Shown here in pieces: positions 1 through 11,500 of a stretch of DNA of 39,143 bases. The first letter of the stretch is position 1. Every line of letters begins with the position of its first letter. The DNA comes from an uncultured Rhodospirillaceae bacterium (lineage in GTDB: Bacteria > Pseudomonadota > Alphaproteobacteria > Rhodospirillales > Magnetospirillaceae). A program made the position numbers and the translations under genes. The notes beneath the pieces were generated by a model. That model saw only the letters and a program-made list of their open reading frames with translations, was not told the DNA's origin and ran no database searches. The stretch lies in assembly GCA_903941105.1 (NCBI GenBank), contig CAJANL010000278.1:1-39143 (forward strand), given 5' to 3'.

Positions 1-118
1 CCAGGCAGTAGGCCCGCAGCGGCGCCGCCCGGTCGGCATGCCTCACTGCCCGTGAAAGCCGCTCGACATACGCCTCAAACCGCGATTCACTGTCGGCACC
101 AAAATCCTGGAGACCCAT
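1..118 (-). CDS. IS701-type transposase, N-terminal fragment cut by the window edge
   Basis: Reading leftward from the ATG at 118-116 gives 39 residues beginning MGLQDFGADSESRF and continuing through AYVERLSRAVRHADRAAP to LRAYCL at the edge. The pattern of an Arg-Phe-x-x-Tyr-Val-Glu stretch, then His-Ala-Asp-Arg-Ala-Ala-Pro-Leu and a Tyr-Cys is typical of the start of IS701-family DDE transposases (family knowledge, no search run). The rest, including the catalytic residues, lies outside the window, so intactness cannot be judged. A purine-rich stretch (GAAAGGGGGCGAGC on the coding strand) lies just upstream and could serve as its ribosome binding site. It points away from the VWA gene at 268. 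Confidence 0.65.
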   Translation of the reverse strand, partial: MGLQDFGADSESRFEAYVERLSRAVRHADRAAPLRAYCL

Positions 119-191
119 GCTCGCCCCCTTTCGAGCAGAACCAATCTCCATCCATACCACAAAATCGTATTCTATGACACAGTAAGATTAA
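1..191. mobile_element. End of an IS701-like insertion sequence (boundary approximate)
   Basis: The transposase start at 118 implies that the terminal inverted repeat of the element lies somewhere between about 120 and 200. This stretch is clearly more AT-rich than the genes around it. A TTAA at 188-191 fits the YTAR target duplication known for IS701 elements, but the other end is not in the window, so neither the repeat nor the duplication can be confirmed. The right boundary given here is a guess. Confidence 0.35.
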
Positions 192-267
192 TCATCTTCT
201 CTCTCCCCCGCCCGCGGTGTATGGACCGGGGAGGGCACAAAAAATCAGGCACGCGAGTACGTCGGAC

Positions 268-1506
268 ATGTTCCTCCCCCTCTTCCTCTCCTTGCGCGAC
301 GCCAAGGTGCCGGTCTCCCTGAAGGAGTACCTGACGCTGCTGGAGGCGGTACGGCGCGGCGTGGCCGGATTCAACGTCGAAACCTTCTACTACCTGGCCC
401 GCACCGCCCTGGTGAAGGACGAGCGCAACCTCGACAAGTTCGACCGGGTGTTCGCCCGCGTCTTCAACGGCGTGGTGGGCGACACCGCCACGGCCGACCT
501 CACCGCCGAAATCCCCGAGGAGTGGCTGCGCAAGCTGGCCGAGCGCCTGTTGACCCCCGAGGAGATGGCGGAGATCAAGGCATTGGGCGGCTTCGACGCG
601 CTGATGGAGACGTTACGGCAGCGTCTCGCCGAGCAAAAGGGGCGCCATCAGGGCGGCTCGAAATGGATCGGCACCGCCGGCACCTCGCCGTTCGGGGCCT
701 ATGGCTACAATCCCGAGGGGGTGCGCATCGGTCAGGACGGCTCGCGCCATCGCCGCGCCGTCAAGGTATGGGACCGCCGCGACTTCAAGAACCTCGACGA
801 CGGCCAGGACCTGGGCAGCCGCAACTTCCGCCTGGCGCTCCGCCGCCTGCGCCGCTTCGCCCGCGAGGGCGCCGCCACCGAACTGGACCTCGCCGGTACC
901 ATCGGCGCCACGGCACGCCAGGGCGGCATGCTCGACCTCAAGCTGGTGCCGGAGCGCCACAACCGCATCAAGGTGCTGCTGCTGCTCGACGTCGGCGGCT
1001 CCATGGACGACCATGTCGCCCGCTGCGAGGAGCTGTTCTCGGCGGCGCGCTCTGAATTCAAGCATCTGGAGCACTACTACTTCCACAACTGCCCCTATGG
1101 CCGGCTGTGGCGCGACAACCAGCGGCGCTGGGAAGACCAGGTGGCGACCACCGACCTCATCCACACCTATCCCGCCGACTGGAAGCTGATCATCGTCGGC
1201 GACGCCGCCATGAGCCCCTACGAACTGACCGCTCCCGGCGCCGCCGTCGAGGAGTGGAACGAGGAGCCGGGGCGGGTGTGGCTGGAGCGCCTGCTGGCGG
1301 CCTGGCCGAGCGCGGTCTGGCTCAACCCGGCGCCCCAGGCTCAATGGCAGTGGACCCAGTCCACCGAAATGCTGCGGCGGCTGATGGCGGGACACATGCA
1401 CCCCTTGACCCTCGACGGCCTCGACGGCGCCATGCGCGCGCTGAACCGGGGCGGCGAGCGGCGGCTGGGGCCGCCTACTTCACCCAGCGGGCCAGATAGG
1501 TCTTGA
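268..1506 (+). CDS. VWA domain-containing protein, CoxE-like
   Basis: 412 residues from the ATG at 268, where the protein starts MFLPLFLSLRDAKVPV. An in-frame GTG at 217 would add 17 residues that do not look conserved. The C-terminal half is a von Willebrand factor A domain of the CoxE type. The metal-site motif DVGGSMDD is near residue 240, followed by EHYYFHNCPYGRLWRD, and a LIIVGDAAMSPYE strand further on. CoxE-like proteins usually work with a MoxR-type AAA+ ATPase encoded just upstream and are thought to help insert metals or assemble complexes. Here the upstream position is taken by an insertion sequence, and no ATPase is seen. Neither start has a clear Shine-Dalgarno, which suggests the native leader was lost. 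The 3' end overlaps the convergent lipoprotein gene by 32 bases. Confidence 0.85.
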   Translation: MFLPLFLSLRDAKVPVSLKEYLTLLEAVRRGVAGFNVETFYYLARTALVKDERNLDKFDRVFARVFNGVVGDTATADLTAEIPEEWLRKLAERLLTPEEMAEIKALGGFDALMETLRQRLAEQKGRHQGGSKWIGTAGTSPFGAYGYNPEGVRIGQDGSRHRRAVKVWDRRDFKNLDDGQDLGSRNFRLALRRLRRFAREGAATELDLAGTIGATARQGGMLDLKLVPERHNRIKVLLLLDVGGSMDDHVARCEELFSAARSEFKHLEHYYFHNCPYGRLWRDNQRRWEDQVATTDLIHTYPADWKLIIVGDAAMSPYELTAPGAAVEEWNEEPGRVWLERLLAAWPSAVWLNPAPQAQWQWTQSTEMLRRLMAGHMHPLTLDGLDGAMRALNRGGERRLGPPTSPSGPDRS

Positions 1507-2071
1507 TCAGCTGCTCCAGCTGCTGGTCGATGTCCTTGGCCAGGGACTCGCTGATCTCGTAGAGCACGCGGTCGCGCTCATTGATGGTCATGCCCTCCGG
1601 CACGGTGCGCGAACGGCTGGAACGGGCCACCACGTCGCTGCCGATGGGCAGGTGGCGCTGGTCGAGAATCTCCACCGACACGTCCAGCGCGGCGTCGTAG
1701 CGCTCTTCCTGCTCGGTCTTGAACAGGCCGGCGACGCCCTTGTCGGTCTTGAGGGGAACCGACACCACCTTGGCGTTCTTGATGGTGACGCGGGCGAAGC
1801 CGGTGGTGCCCACCGGCTTCAGGCGGTCCTGCGCCCAGCGGATGGCGGCCCCTTCCGGCGACACCGGCATCAGGTGTTCGATATTGGGGCTGCGGCCGGG
1901 CGCCTGGTATTCGGGAACGATCTCCAGTTGGCCGACGTCGAGGTTGATGGGCCGCTGGTTGGCGAAGCTGATGGCCGGCAGCTTCTGCATGGGCGGCTTG
2001 ACGTCCTGACAGGCGGGGAGGGCGAGGGTGGCGAGGATGACCGCCATCACGCGGAAATGCCGTGCGACCAT
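1475..2071 (-). CDS. Small putative lipoprotein, unknown function
   Basis: 198 residues. The N-terminus is a lipoprotein signal: positive residues, a hydrophobic run (VMAVILATLALPAC) and a lipobox LPAC with the cysteine near residue 21, so the mature protein is probably membrane anchored. The rest is soluble, with charged helices near the end (ISESLAKDIDQQLEQLIKTYL). I do not recognise a family. An AAAGGAAC lies six bases ahead of the ATG. The gene is 54 bases downstream of hslO in the same direction and may be the last gene of the argD-argF-hslO transcript. Its 3' end lies inside the end of the convergent VWA gene. Confidence 0.75.
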   Translation of the reverse strand: MVARHFRVMAVILATLALPACQDVKPPMQKLPAISFANQRPINLDVGQLEIVPEYQAPGRSPNIEHLMPVSPEGAAIRWAQDRLKPVGTTGFARVTIKNAKVVSVPLKTDKGVAGLFKTEQEERYDAALDVSVEILDQRHLPIGSDVVARSSRSRTVPEGMTINERDRVLYEISESLAKDIDQQLEQLIKTYLARWVK

Positions 2072-2125
2072 GGAATCGTTCCTTTGGAGAATGAGGCGCC
2101 TATTGTGGCATGTGCGAAGGCCGCG

Positions 2126-3013
2126 TCAAGATGCGTGCAAGGCCGCCAGGTCGGCTCGACCGAAGACATAGTCGGTACGGCAGAACTCGCAGGTGACGAC
2201 GACGTTGCCGTTCTCGTCCTCCAGGCCACGCACCTCGTCGGCGGGAAACGACTTCAGGGTCCCCGCCACCTTGTCCCGCGAGCAGCGGCAGCGCGCCTCC
2301 AGCGGCTTGGCCTCGAAGACCTGCAGGAACTCGGCGTGGTAGAGCCGATGCAGCAAGCGCGCCGGCGCCAGCGCCGGGTCCAGCATCTCGGCTGCCGTCA
2401 CGGTATTCAGCAGAACCCCGGCGCGGCGCCAGCCGTCCTCGGCCTCGTCATGGGTGAGGATCGGCGCGTTGCCGGTGGCCGGCATGCGCTGGATCAGCAC
2501 CGCCGCCGCCGTCCAGCCACCGTCACGCGCCGAGGCCAGCTTAACGATGGTGGGCAACTGTTCCGACTGGCGAAAATAGAGCTCGGCGCACTCGGCCAGG
2601 GTATCGCCGGTCAGCGCCACGATGCCCTGGTAGCGGTCGGTGTCGGCGCCCTGGTCGACGGTGAAGGCGAGATAGCCCTCGCCCAGCAAGTCGGGCACCG
2701 AGGTTCCCGCCAGCCTGGCCTCGTCGAAGCGGGCATAGGCGCGCAGGGCGCCGGCACTGGTGACGTCGGCCACCAGCAGCGACACCGCCCCCTTGCCCTG
2801 GGCCTGCAGGGTGAAGATGCCCTCGTATTTGAGGCCGCCGGCCAGCGCCGCCGCCAGCACCACCGTCTCGCCCAGCAGGCGCGCCACCGGCTCGGGATAG
2901 CTGTGGCCGTCGAGGATGGTGTCGAGTTCCGTCCCCAGCCGCACCATCCGCCCGCGCACCGCGCCGCCGCCGACCGAGAAGGGGAGAAGAATATCGTCCG
3001 TGCGTTCGCTCAC
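2126..3013 (-). CDS. hslO: Redox-regulated chaperone Hsp33
   Basis: 295 residues from a GTG at 3013-3011, giving [14 protein letters not shown]. This start overlaps the argF stop as GTGA, so translation is probably coupled. Hsp33 is a cytosolic holdase switched on by oxidation: four cysteines hold zinc when reduced and form disulfides under oxidative stress. All four are visible as CRC near residues 241-243 and CEFC near 274-277. The N-terminal core has the family's GRMVRLG and [11 protein letters not shown] stretches. Linkage of hslO to argF is common in alphaproteobacteria. The open frame continues far upstream through argF, but that part is an artefact of high GC. Confidence 0.95.
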   Translation of the reverse strand: MSERTDDILLPFSVGGGAVRGRMVRLGTELDTILDGHSYPEPVARLLGETVVLAAALAGGLKYEGIFTLQAQGKGAVSLLVADVTSAGALRAYARFDEARLAGTSVPDLLGEGYLAFTVDQGADTDRYQGIVALTGDTLAECAELYFRQSEQLPTIVKLASARDGGWTAAAVLIQRMPATGNAPILTHDEAEDGWRRAGVLLNTVTAAEMLDPALAPARLLHRLYHAEFLQVFEAKPLEARCRCSRDKVAGTLKSFPADEVRGLEDENGNVVVTCEFCRTDYVFGRADLAALHAS

Positions 3014-3909
3014 GACAGGCACCAGGTGAGGATGCCCTTCTGGGTGTGCATGCGGTTTTCCGCCTCGTCCCACACCACCGACTGCGGGCCGTCCATCACC
3101 GTGTCGGTGACTTCCTCGCCACGATGGGCGGGCAGGCAGTGCATGAACAGGGCGTCGGGGGCGGCCAGCGCCATCAGCGCGTCGTTGACCTGATAGGGCG
3201 CCAGCAGCAGCGGCCGCTCGGTGTCCTGGCAGCCCATGGACATCCAGGTATCGGTCACCACCAGGGCGGCCCCGTCCACGGCGGCCTTGGGATCGGCCAT
3301 GACCTCGACCCGGGCACCCTTGGAGCGGGCCCAGCCGAGCACGGCGGTGGACGGCATCAGGCTGGCCGGGCAGGCCAGCCGCAGGGTGAAGTCGAACTGC
3401 ACCGCGGCCTGGATGAAGCTGGACGCCACGTTGTTGCCGTCGCCGCTCCATGCCACCACCCGGCCCTTGATGGGGCCGCGATGTTCTTCGAAGGTCATCA
3501 CGTCGGCCATCACCTGGCAGGGATGCGAGCTGTCGGTCAGACCGTTGATCACCGGCACGGTGGCGTATTCCGCCATCTCCACCAGTTTGTCGGGGTTGTC
3601 GGTGCGGATCATGATGGCATCGACGAAACGCGACAGCACCCGGGCGGTGTCGGCGATGGTCTCGCCGCGGCCGAGCTGGGTGTCGGTGTTGGTCAGCATG
3701 ATGACGTCGCCGCCCAGCTGCTTCATGCCGATCTCGAACGAGACGCGGGTCCGGGTCGAGGGCTTCTCGAAGATCATCGCCAGCACCTTGCCCGACAGGG
3801 GCTTCCGGTCGCCGTGCGGCGTCTCGCCCCGCTTGTAGGCCGCGCCCAGGTCGAGGATGCGGCGCAACGTCTCCGGCTCGAAGCGGTCGAGGTCGAGGAA
3901 GTGCTTCAT
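3010..3909 (-). CDS. argF: Ornithine carbamoyltransferase
   Basis: 299 residues, full length for the family. It makes citrulline from ornithine and carbamoyl phosphate in arginine biosynthesis. The carbamoyl-phosphate loop STRTRVSFE is near residues 50-58 and the [13 protein letters not shown] motif, with its catalytic cysteine, is near 258-270. The ornithine-binding DTWMSMG replaces the more common DvWaSMG. The start overlaps the argD stop as ATGA and the stop overlaps the hslO start as GTGA, so all three genes form one tightly packed unit read leftward. Confidence 0.97.
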   Translation of the reverse strand: MKHFLDLDRFEPETLRRILDLGAAYKRGETPHGDRKPLSGKVLAMIFEKPSTRTRVSFEIGMKQLGGDVIMLTNTDTQLGRGETIADTARVLSRFVDAIMIRTDNPDKLVEMAEYATVPVINGLTDSSHPCQVMADVMTFEEHRGPIKGRVVAWSGDGNNVASSFIQAAVQFDFTLRLACPASLMPSTAVLGWARSKGARVEVMADPKAAVDGAALVVTDTWMSMGCQDTERPLLLAPYQVNDALMALAAPDALFMHCLPAHRGEEVTDTVMDGPQSVVWDEAENRMHTQKGILTWCLS

Positions 3910-5075
3910 GACAGATCAGCCAGGGTCCGGGAGAGAATGCCGACGGCCTCGTCCACATGGCTTTCGTCGATGATCAACGGTGGCAGGAAGCGCACCACGT
4001 TGTCGCCGGCGCCGATGGTCAACAGGCCGTTGGCCTGCAGGGCGGCAATCAGCTCGGTGTTGGGTCGGCGCGGCTTGATACCCAGCATCAGGCCGAGGCC
4101 GCGCACCGCCTCGATCTTGTCGGGGAAGCGGGCCGCCACCTCGTCGAGGCGGGCGCGCAGCACGGCGGCAATGGCCTCGACCCGGGGCAGGAACTCCGGC
4201 GCCAGCATGACGTCCAGCACCGTCTCGGCGGCGGCCATGGCCAGCGGGTTGCCGCCGAAGGTGGAGCCGTGCGTGCCGGCGGTCATGCCGGCGGCAGCCG
4301 TTTCCGTCGCCAGGCAGGCGCCGACCGGAAAGCCGCCGCCCAAACCCTTGGCCACCGCCATCACGTCGGGAGCGACGCCGGCATGCTGGTGGGCGAACAG
4401 CCGGCCGGTGCGGCCCATGCCGGTCTGCACCTCGTCGAACACCAGCAGCAGGCCGAACTCGTCGGCGGTGGCGCGCAGCCGCCGCAGGTAGTCGGGATCA
4501 CCGGTGACGATGCCGCCCTCGCCCTGCACCGGCTCGACCAGGATGGCGGCGGTGGCGGGTCCGATGGCGTCGCGCAGTGCGTTCAGGTTGCCGTAGGGCA
4601 CATGGTCGAAGCCGTCCATGGCCGGCGAGAAGCCCTTGAGGTGCTTCTCCTGCCCGCCGGCGGCGATGGTGGCCAGGGTGCGGCCGTGGAAGGCGCCGGT
4701 GGCGCAAATCACCCGGAAGCGTTCCGGCCGGCCGGCCTCGTAATGATACTTGCGCACCATCTTGATGGCGCACTCCATGGCCTCGGCGCCGGAATTGCAG
4801 AAGAAGGCAGTGTCGGCGAAGGTGTTCTCCACCAGCCGGGCGGCGACGCGCTCCTGGCCGGGAACCCGGTAGAGGTTCGAACAATGCCACAGCCGGGCGG
4901 CCTGCTCCTGCAGTGCCGTCACCAGCCGGGGATGGCAATGGCCCAGCGCGGTCACCGCCACGCCGGAGCCGAAATCGAGATAGCGCCGTCCGTCGGTGGC
5001 GTAGAGATACGCCCCCTCGCCCCGCTCAAAAGCGAGATCGGCCCGCGCATAGGTCGGCAACACGACAGGGAACAC
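3906..5075 (-). CDS. argD: Acetylornithine aminotransferase
   Basis: 389 residues of the class III PLP aminotransferase family. It transfers the amino group from glutamate to N-acetylglutamate semialdehyde and can often serve in lysine biosynthesis too. Visible landmarks are the [12 protein letters not shown]-terminal stretch, [12 protein letters not shown], the [12 protein letters not shown] motif that holds the cofactor ring, and the Schiff-base lysine in [13 protein letters not shown] near residue 243. The start codon is GTG at 5075-5073, with GGAG about eight bases upstream. It is the first gene of the argD-argF-hslO unit and has a strong promoter about 80 bases upstream. Confidence 0.96.
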   Translation of the reverse strand: MFPVVLPTYARADLAFERGEGAYLYATDGRRYLDFGSGVAVTALGHCHPRLVTALQEQAARLWHCSNLYRVPGQERVAARLVENTFADTAFFCNSGAEAMECAIKMVRKYHYEAGRPERFRVICATGAFHGRTLATIAAGGQEKHLKGFSPAMDGFDHVPYGNLNALRDAIGPATAAILVEPVQGEGGIVTGDPDYLRRLRATADEFGLLLVFDEVQTGMGRTGRLFAHQHAGVAPDVMAVAKGLGGGFPVGACLATETAAAGMTAGTHGSTFGGNPLAMAAAETVLDVMLAPEFLPRVEAIAAVLRARLDEVAARFPDKIEAVRGLGLMLGIKPRRPNTELIAALQANGLLTIGAGDNVVRFLPPLIIDESHVDEAVGILSRTLADLS

Positions 5076-5157
5076 CGCTTGCTCTCCATCTCCGAAAGCA
5101 GGCCCGGGTCCGCATTCGGCGGACGAATGATACCGGTACGCTCATGGAAAGCGGAGA

Positions 5158-5186
5158 ACTATCCAGGCAAACTGGAAGAATGTCAA
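5158..5186 (-). promoter_or_regulatory. Probable sigma-70 type promoter for argD-argF-hslO
   Basis: On the minus strand a perfect TTGACA (5186-5181) is separated by exactly 17 bases from GATAGT (5163-5158). Transcription would start near 5150 and leave a leader of about 75 bases before the argD GTG. This is the best promoter match seen in the window. No operator for an arginine regulator is obvious in the leader. Confidence 0.65.
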
Positions 5187-5456
5187 CCTTGGGGAGAGGT
5201 AGGTCCTCACCGCCCATCAAAGCTCCGTGACCGGCCGGAGGCGAAAGCACCTTGGCGAGGGGAATCGCAGGGCTCCTGAACCCTGGCTTCTGATTGGTCA
5301 CCATCACCGTCATGGCCAGGCCCAGCCCCGACCATCCATCTGTGGCGTAAAGGCGGCGCAACCTAAACCGTTCATTATCCTGACTTCGTCGCTCTTGTGA
5401 CGACCGCCCGGTCATTGACATGTGGCGGGCCGGCCTCTATCTGTTGCGCGTCGCAA
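5187..5456. other. Intergenic stretch between the argD promoter and the secA leader
   Basis: This 270-base stretch separates the divergent argD and secA units. It contains no open frame that looks coding. A small dyad, CAGGGCTCCTGAACCCTG, lies at about 5268-5285. The secA promoter must lie in or near this interval, but I could not find a convincing -35/-10 pair for the plus strand. Confidence 0.5.
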
Positions 5457-5491
5457 AAGGCCCGCCGCGCGGGCCTTGCCCGTTTCTTTTT
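5457..5491 (+). terminator. Terminator-like hairpin in the secA leader (possible attenuator)
   Basis: AAGGCCCG (5457-5464) pairs perfectly with CGGGCCTT (5470-5477) around a CCGCG loop. It is followed by a pyrimidine tract with eight Ts (TTTCTTTTT at 5483-5491). It ends 18 bases before the secA ATG. No plus-strand gene lies upstream within 3.9 kb, so it cannot be the ordinary terminator of a neighbour on that strand. It would act inside the secA transcript if the promoter is upstream of it. Confidence 0.55.
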
Positions 5492-5508
5492 GTCTTCGAG
5501 GGTTCCCC

Positions 5509-8220
<2,712 letters not shown>

Positions 8221-8257
8221 GCCGGCCGCGCACTAGAAGGTAATTCGCGGGGAAGCC

Positions 8258-8594
8258 ATACCGGCGAACCTATGAAAGGCCCGTCTTGACCCAGGGCTGA
8301 TAACAGACCGCCTTTACCCTGTCTGTGTCGGCGATGAGGGCATGCCAAGCATCGCGGCCGGCCTCGACAATGGCGGTTCGGTTGCGGGCCAGACGGCGCC
8401 GAAGATGGAGGTCCCGTCGAAGCGATGGTCGCAGAGACCGGGCCGCGTCCAGGCCCGAAGCTCTCCTGCCGTCATGGATTCCGGCATCCTGAGCCCACCG
8501 ACATGGTTTCCCCTGCATACGGTGGAACCCCGGTGATTCACGACCGCGACCGTTTGGCGCGCACAGCCGAGTCAGATCGGGCGTTCGCCGGTAT
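8258..8594. repeat. Split inverted repeat, ATACCGGCGAAC arms 313 bases apart
   Basis: ATACCGGCGAAC (8258-8269) and its exact reverse complement GTTCGCCGGTAT (8583-8594) enclose a fragment of an IS630-type transposase. The same arms form compact hairpins at 15142-15179 and 31371-31417. The simplest reading is a REP-like hairpin opened by an insertion. The right arm touches the first base of the addA stop codon. Confidence 0.6.
8270..8541 (-). pseudogene. Decayed IS630-type transposase fragment
   Basis: Two minus-strand frames carry pieces typical of IS630 transposases. One reads RFDGTSIFGAVWPA, like the FGAVCPA stretch in the middle of the DDE domain. The other reads IVEAGRDAWHALIADTDRVK and then a PWVKTG ending, like the C-terminal helix of these enzymes. 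The two join directly, so well over 100 residues between them, including the last catalytic acidic residues, are deleted and the frame is shifted. No start or ribosome site is seen. The family call is from motif memory. The host genes on both sides are intact. Confidence 0.55.
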
Positions 8595-11500
8595 CAGCGG
8601 TTGGGGTCGAGATCCGCCAAGGCGTCGTCGAGGATGTGCGGGTCGATCTCGGTCAGCGCCGGGCCGTCGGTCCATACCAGGGCGCAGCGCACGGTGCGTC
8701 CCGGGTAGATGCAGGCCAGGGCCAGACGGTAGGCCGCCATCTGGCGGACATAGAGCGGCGGCACCGCCTCGTCGGCGTTGGGCGGGCGGCGGTTGGTCTT
8801 GTAGTCCACCACCAGCACTTCGGTGGCGGTGACCACCAGCCGGTCGACGCGACCCGAGAGGACGCGGTCGCCGATGCGGCCCACCACCGGCACCTCGGCG
8901 CGGCTGCCCGGCCCGAACAACGCCTTGAAGCGGGGGTGGTCGAGGAGGTCGCCGACCTCGTTGGCGATGTCGAGCCGCTGGGCGGCGTCGAGGCCGAAGC
9001 TGGGCCGGCCGAGGAAGCGGATCATCGCCGGGACGCGCTTGTCGCGGTGCAGCTCGGGCAGGGTTTGCAACAGGCGGTGGATCAGCTTGCCGCGCTGGAA
9101 CCGTCTGGCCCCGTCGTCGCCGGTCAGCGGTGAGCGCACCGGCGGTTCCTCGCCTTCGGGGCGCGAGGGCGCCAGCGGGCGCGGCGGCGCCGGTTCGGCC
9201 GGCGGCGCACGGGTGGCCCACTCCGGCAGCACGGATCGTGGCCGGATGGCGGTGTCGGGCATCTCGGGCGGAGTCACCGTCCTGGTCTGGTCGCAGGTGA
9301 GGCGCAGGACGCGGGCGTCGGCGGTCTCGCCCGCCTCGGCCAGGAAGGCGTCCTCGGCCTCGGTGGCGAGGGGCGAGAGGGCGGCGCGGATCAGATCGTA
9401 CCAGCAGCCGGCGGGCGGCGCCTTGCGGGTCTTCCAGCCGCAGACGATCAGGCGGTCCTCGGCCCGCGTCATGGCGACGTAGAGCAGGCGGCGGTATTCC
9501 CGCTCGCGCCCCGCCTTGGCCTCGTCGCGCGCCTCGCGGCACACCCTGTCGGCGGCCTCGGCCGCGGGCGGCCACAGGGGCAATTCATCCGTCGTCCATT
9601 GAATGCGGCTGCCGCGCGTCGGCATCTGCAGGGTGTCGGGCAGGATCACCACCGGCGCCTGCAGGCCCTTGGAGCCGTGCACCGTCATGATGCGCACCGC
9701 GTTGCGGCCGCCCTGGTCGAGGTCGCGCTTGATCTCGACGGCGCCGGCCTCCAGCCAGCGCAGGAAGCCTTGCAGCGACGGCGGATGGGCGCGCTCGAAG
9801 GCCAGGGTGAGGGCGACGAACTCGTCCAGCGGGTCCTCGGCCTCCACCCCCAGCCGGGCCAGCAGCTTGCGGCGCCCGCCCAGTTGCCCCAGCACATGGG
9901 CGAACAGGGCGTAGGGCGGCAGGTGGTCGGCCACCCCCAGCAGGCCAGAGAGCAGGACATAAGCCTCCTCGAAGGCGGACTCGTCGAGCAGACGCTTCTT
10001 CAGAGTTTCCCACAGCCCGGCGGCGCCCCGGCCGTGGGCGAGGCGGAACAGCTGCTCCTCGTCGAAGCCCACCAGCGGCCCCTTGAGCACGGTGGCCAGG
10101 GTGAGGTCGTCCTCGGGCAGCAACAGAAAATTGGCCAGCGCCACCAGATCCATCACCGCCATCTGCTCGGCCAGCACCATGCGGTCGGCGCCGGCCACCG
10201 CCACGTCGAGCCCCTTCAGCTCGCGCACCAGATCCTCGACGAAGCCGCCGCGCCGCCGCACCAGCACCAGGACGTCGCCGGCCCGTACCGGCCGCCCCTG
10301 CGAGGCCAGCGTCTCGCCGTCGATCATGGCCCTGATGCGCCGCGCCACCAGCCGGGCCAGCCGGGCCGAAGGCTGGTCGCCGCGGATGCGCTCGATGGGC
10401 GGCTTCCACGCCGGTTGCTCGTCGAGGGCGCGCGGCTCCACCGGCGGCCACAGCTCCACCAGCCCTGCCTGGCCCTGGCGATGGGCGATGTGACGGATAT
10501 CGTCGCCGGGCGCCGCCACGCCGTCAGCACCCGGTCCATTGGCGAACACCGCGTCCACCGCCTCCAGCACGGCGGCGGTGGAGCGGAAGCTGACCTGCAG
10601 CGCCACCTCGGCCCAGTCCTGTCCGGCCGCCGGCACATGCTCGGCGAAGCGTTGGCGCATGGCTTCGAAGGCGCGCGGGTCGGCGCGCTGGAAGCTGTAG
10701 ATGGACTGCTTGGCGTCGCCCACCGCGAACACGGTGCGGACGGTGTCGCGGGCGCCGCGGCCGGCGAAGAATTCCTCGGTCAGCGCCGCCACCACCGCCC
10801 ACTGGTCGGGATTGGTGTCCTGGGCCTCGTCGATCAGCACATGGTCGATGCCGCCGTCCAGCTTGAACAGCACCCACGGCGCCACCCCCGGCCGCATCAG
10901 CAGATCGCGCGCCGCCAGGATGAGGTCGTCATAGTCCATCAAGGCGCGGGCGGTCTTGCGCCGCTGATAGGCGGCCAGCAGGGCGTGGCCGAGGCTCAGC
11001 AGCGCCGCGGTGGCCTCGGCGACCGCGGCGGCCTTGATGCGGTCACCGACGTCCATCAGGCGCACCGCCTCCTCCTGCAGCGCCGCCTCGACGCCGGGGA
11101 AGCCGTCGCGCACTCCGTTGGTGCACAGCTTCTCGCGGCCGACGCCCTTGGTGGTGAGGAAGGCCGACTGCCAAAGGCCGTAGCCGGCCACCCGCCCGGC
11201 GGCCTCGGCCAGCCACGGCGCCATCAGCCCGGCACGGTCGCGGTCGGTCTTGCTTCCGGTAAGCAGCGCCGTCACCGCCGCGCGCAGGGCGTCCACCTCG
11301 AAGGCGGTGTCATCGCAGGCGGCGGCCAGCACGGATGCGGCGGTGTCGCCGGGGGCAAGTTCGAGGCGGTGGCGAATGGCGGCGATCACCCCCTCCAGCC
11401 CGCCATGGCGCTCGATCAGCCGCTTGAGGCGCCCCCGGTCGCCGGCCAGCTCGCCCATCAGCTCGGGGAAGGCGGTCTCGTGGATACGGGCGGTGACCTC

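Noticed and set aside
3014-3958. N-terminal extension of hslO through argF (frame open to 3958)
   Set aside because: It overlaps the conserved argF gene in another frame and gives Arg/Pro/Gly-rich sequence without similarity; the GTGA overlap at 3013 explains the real start.
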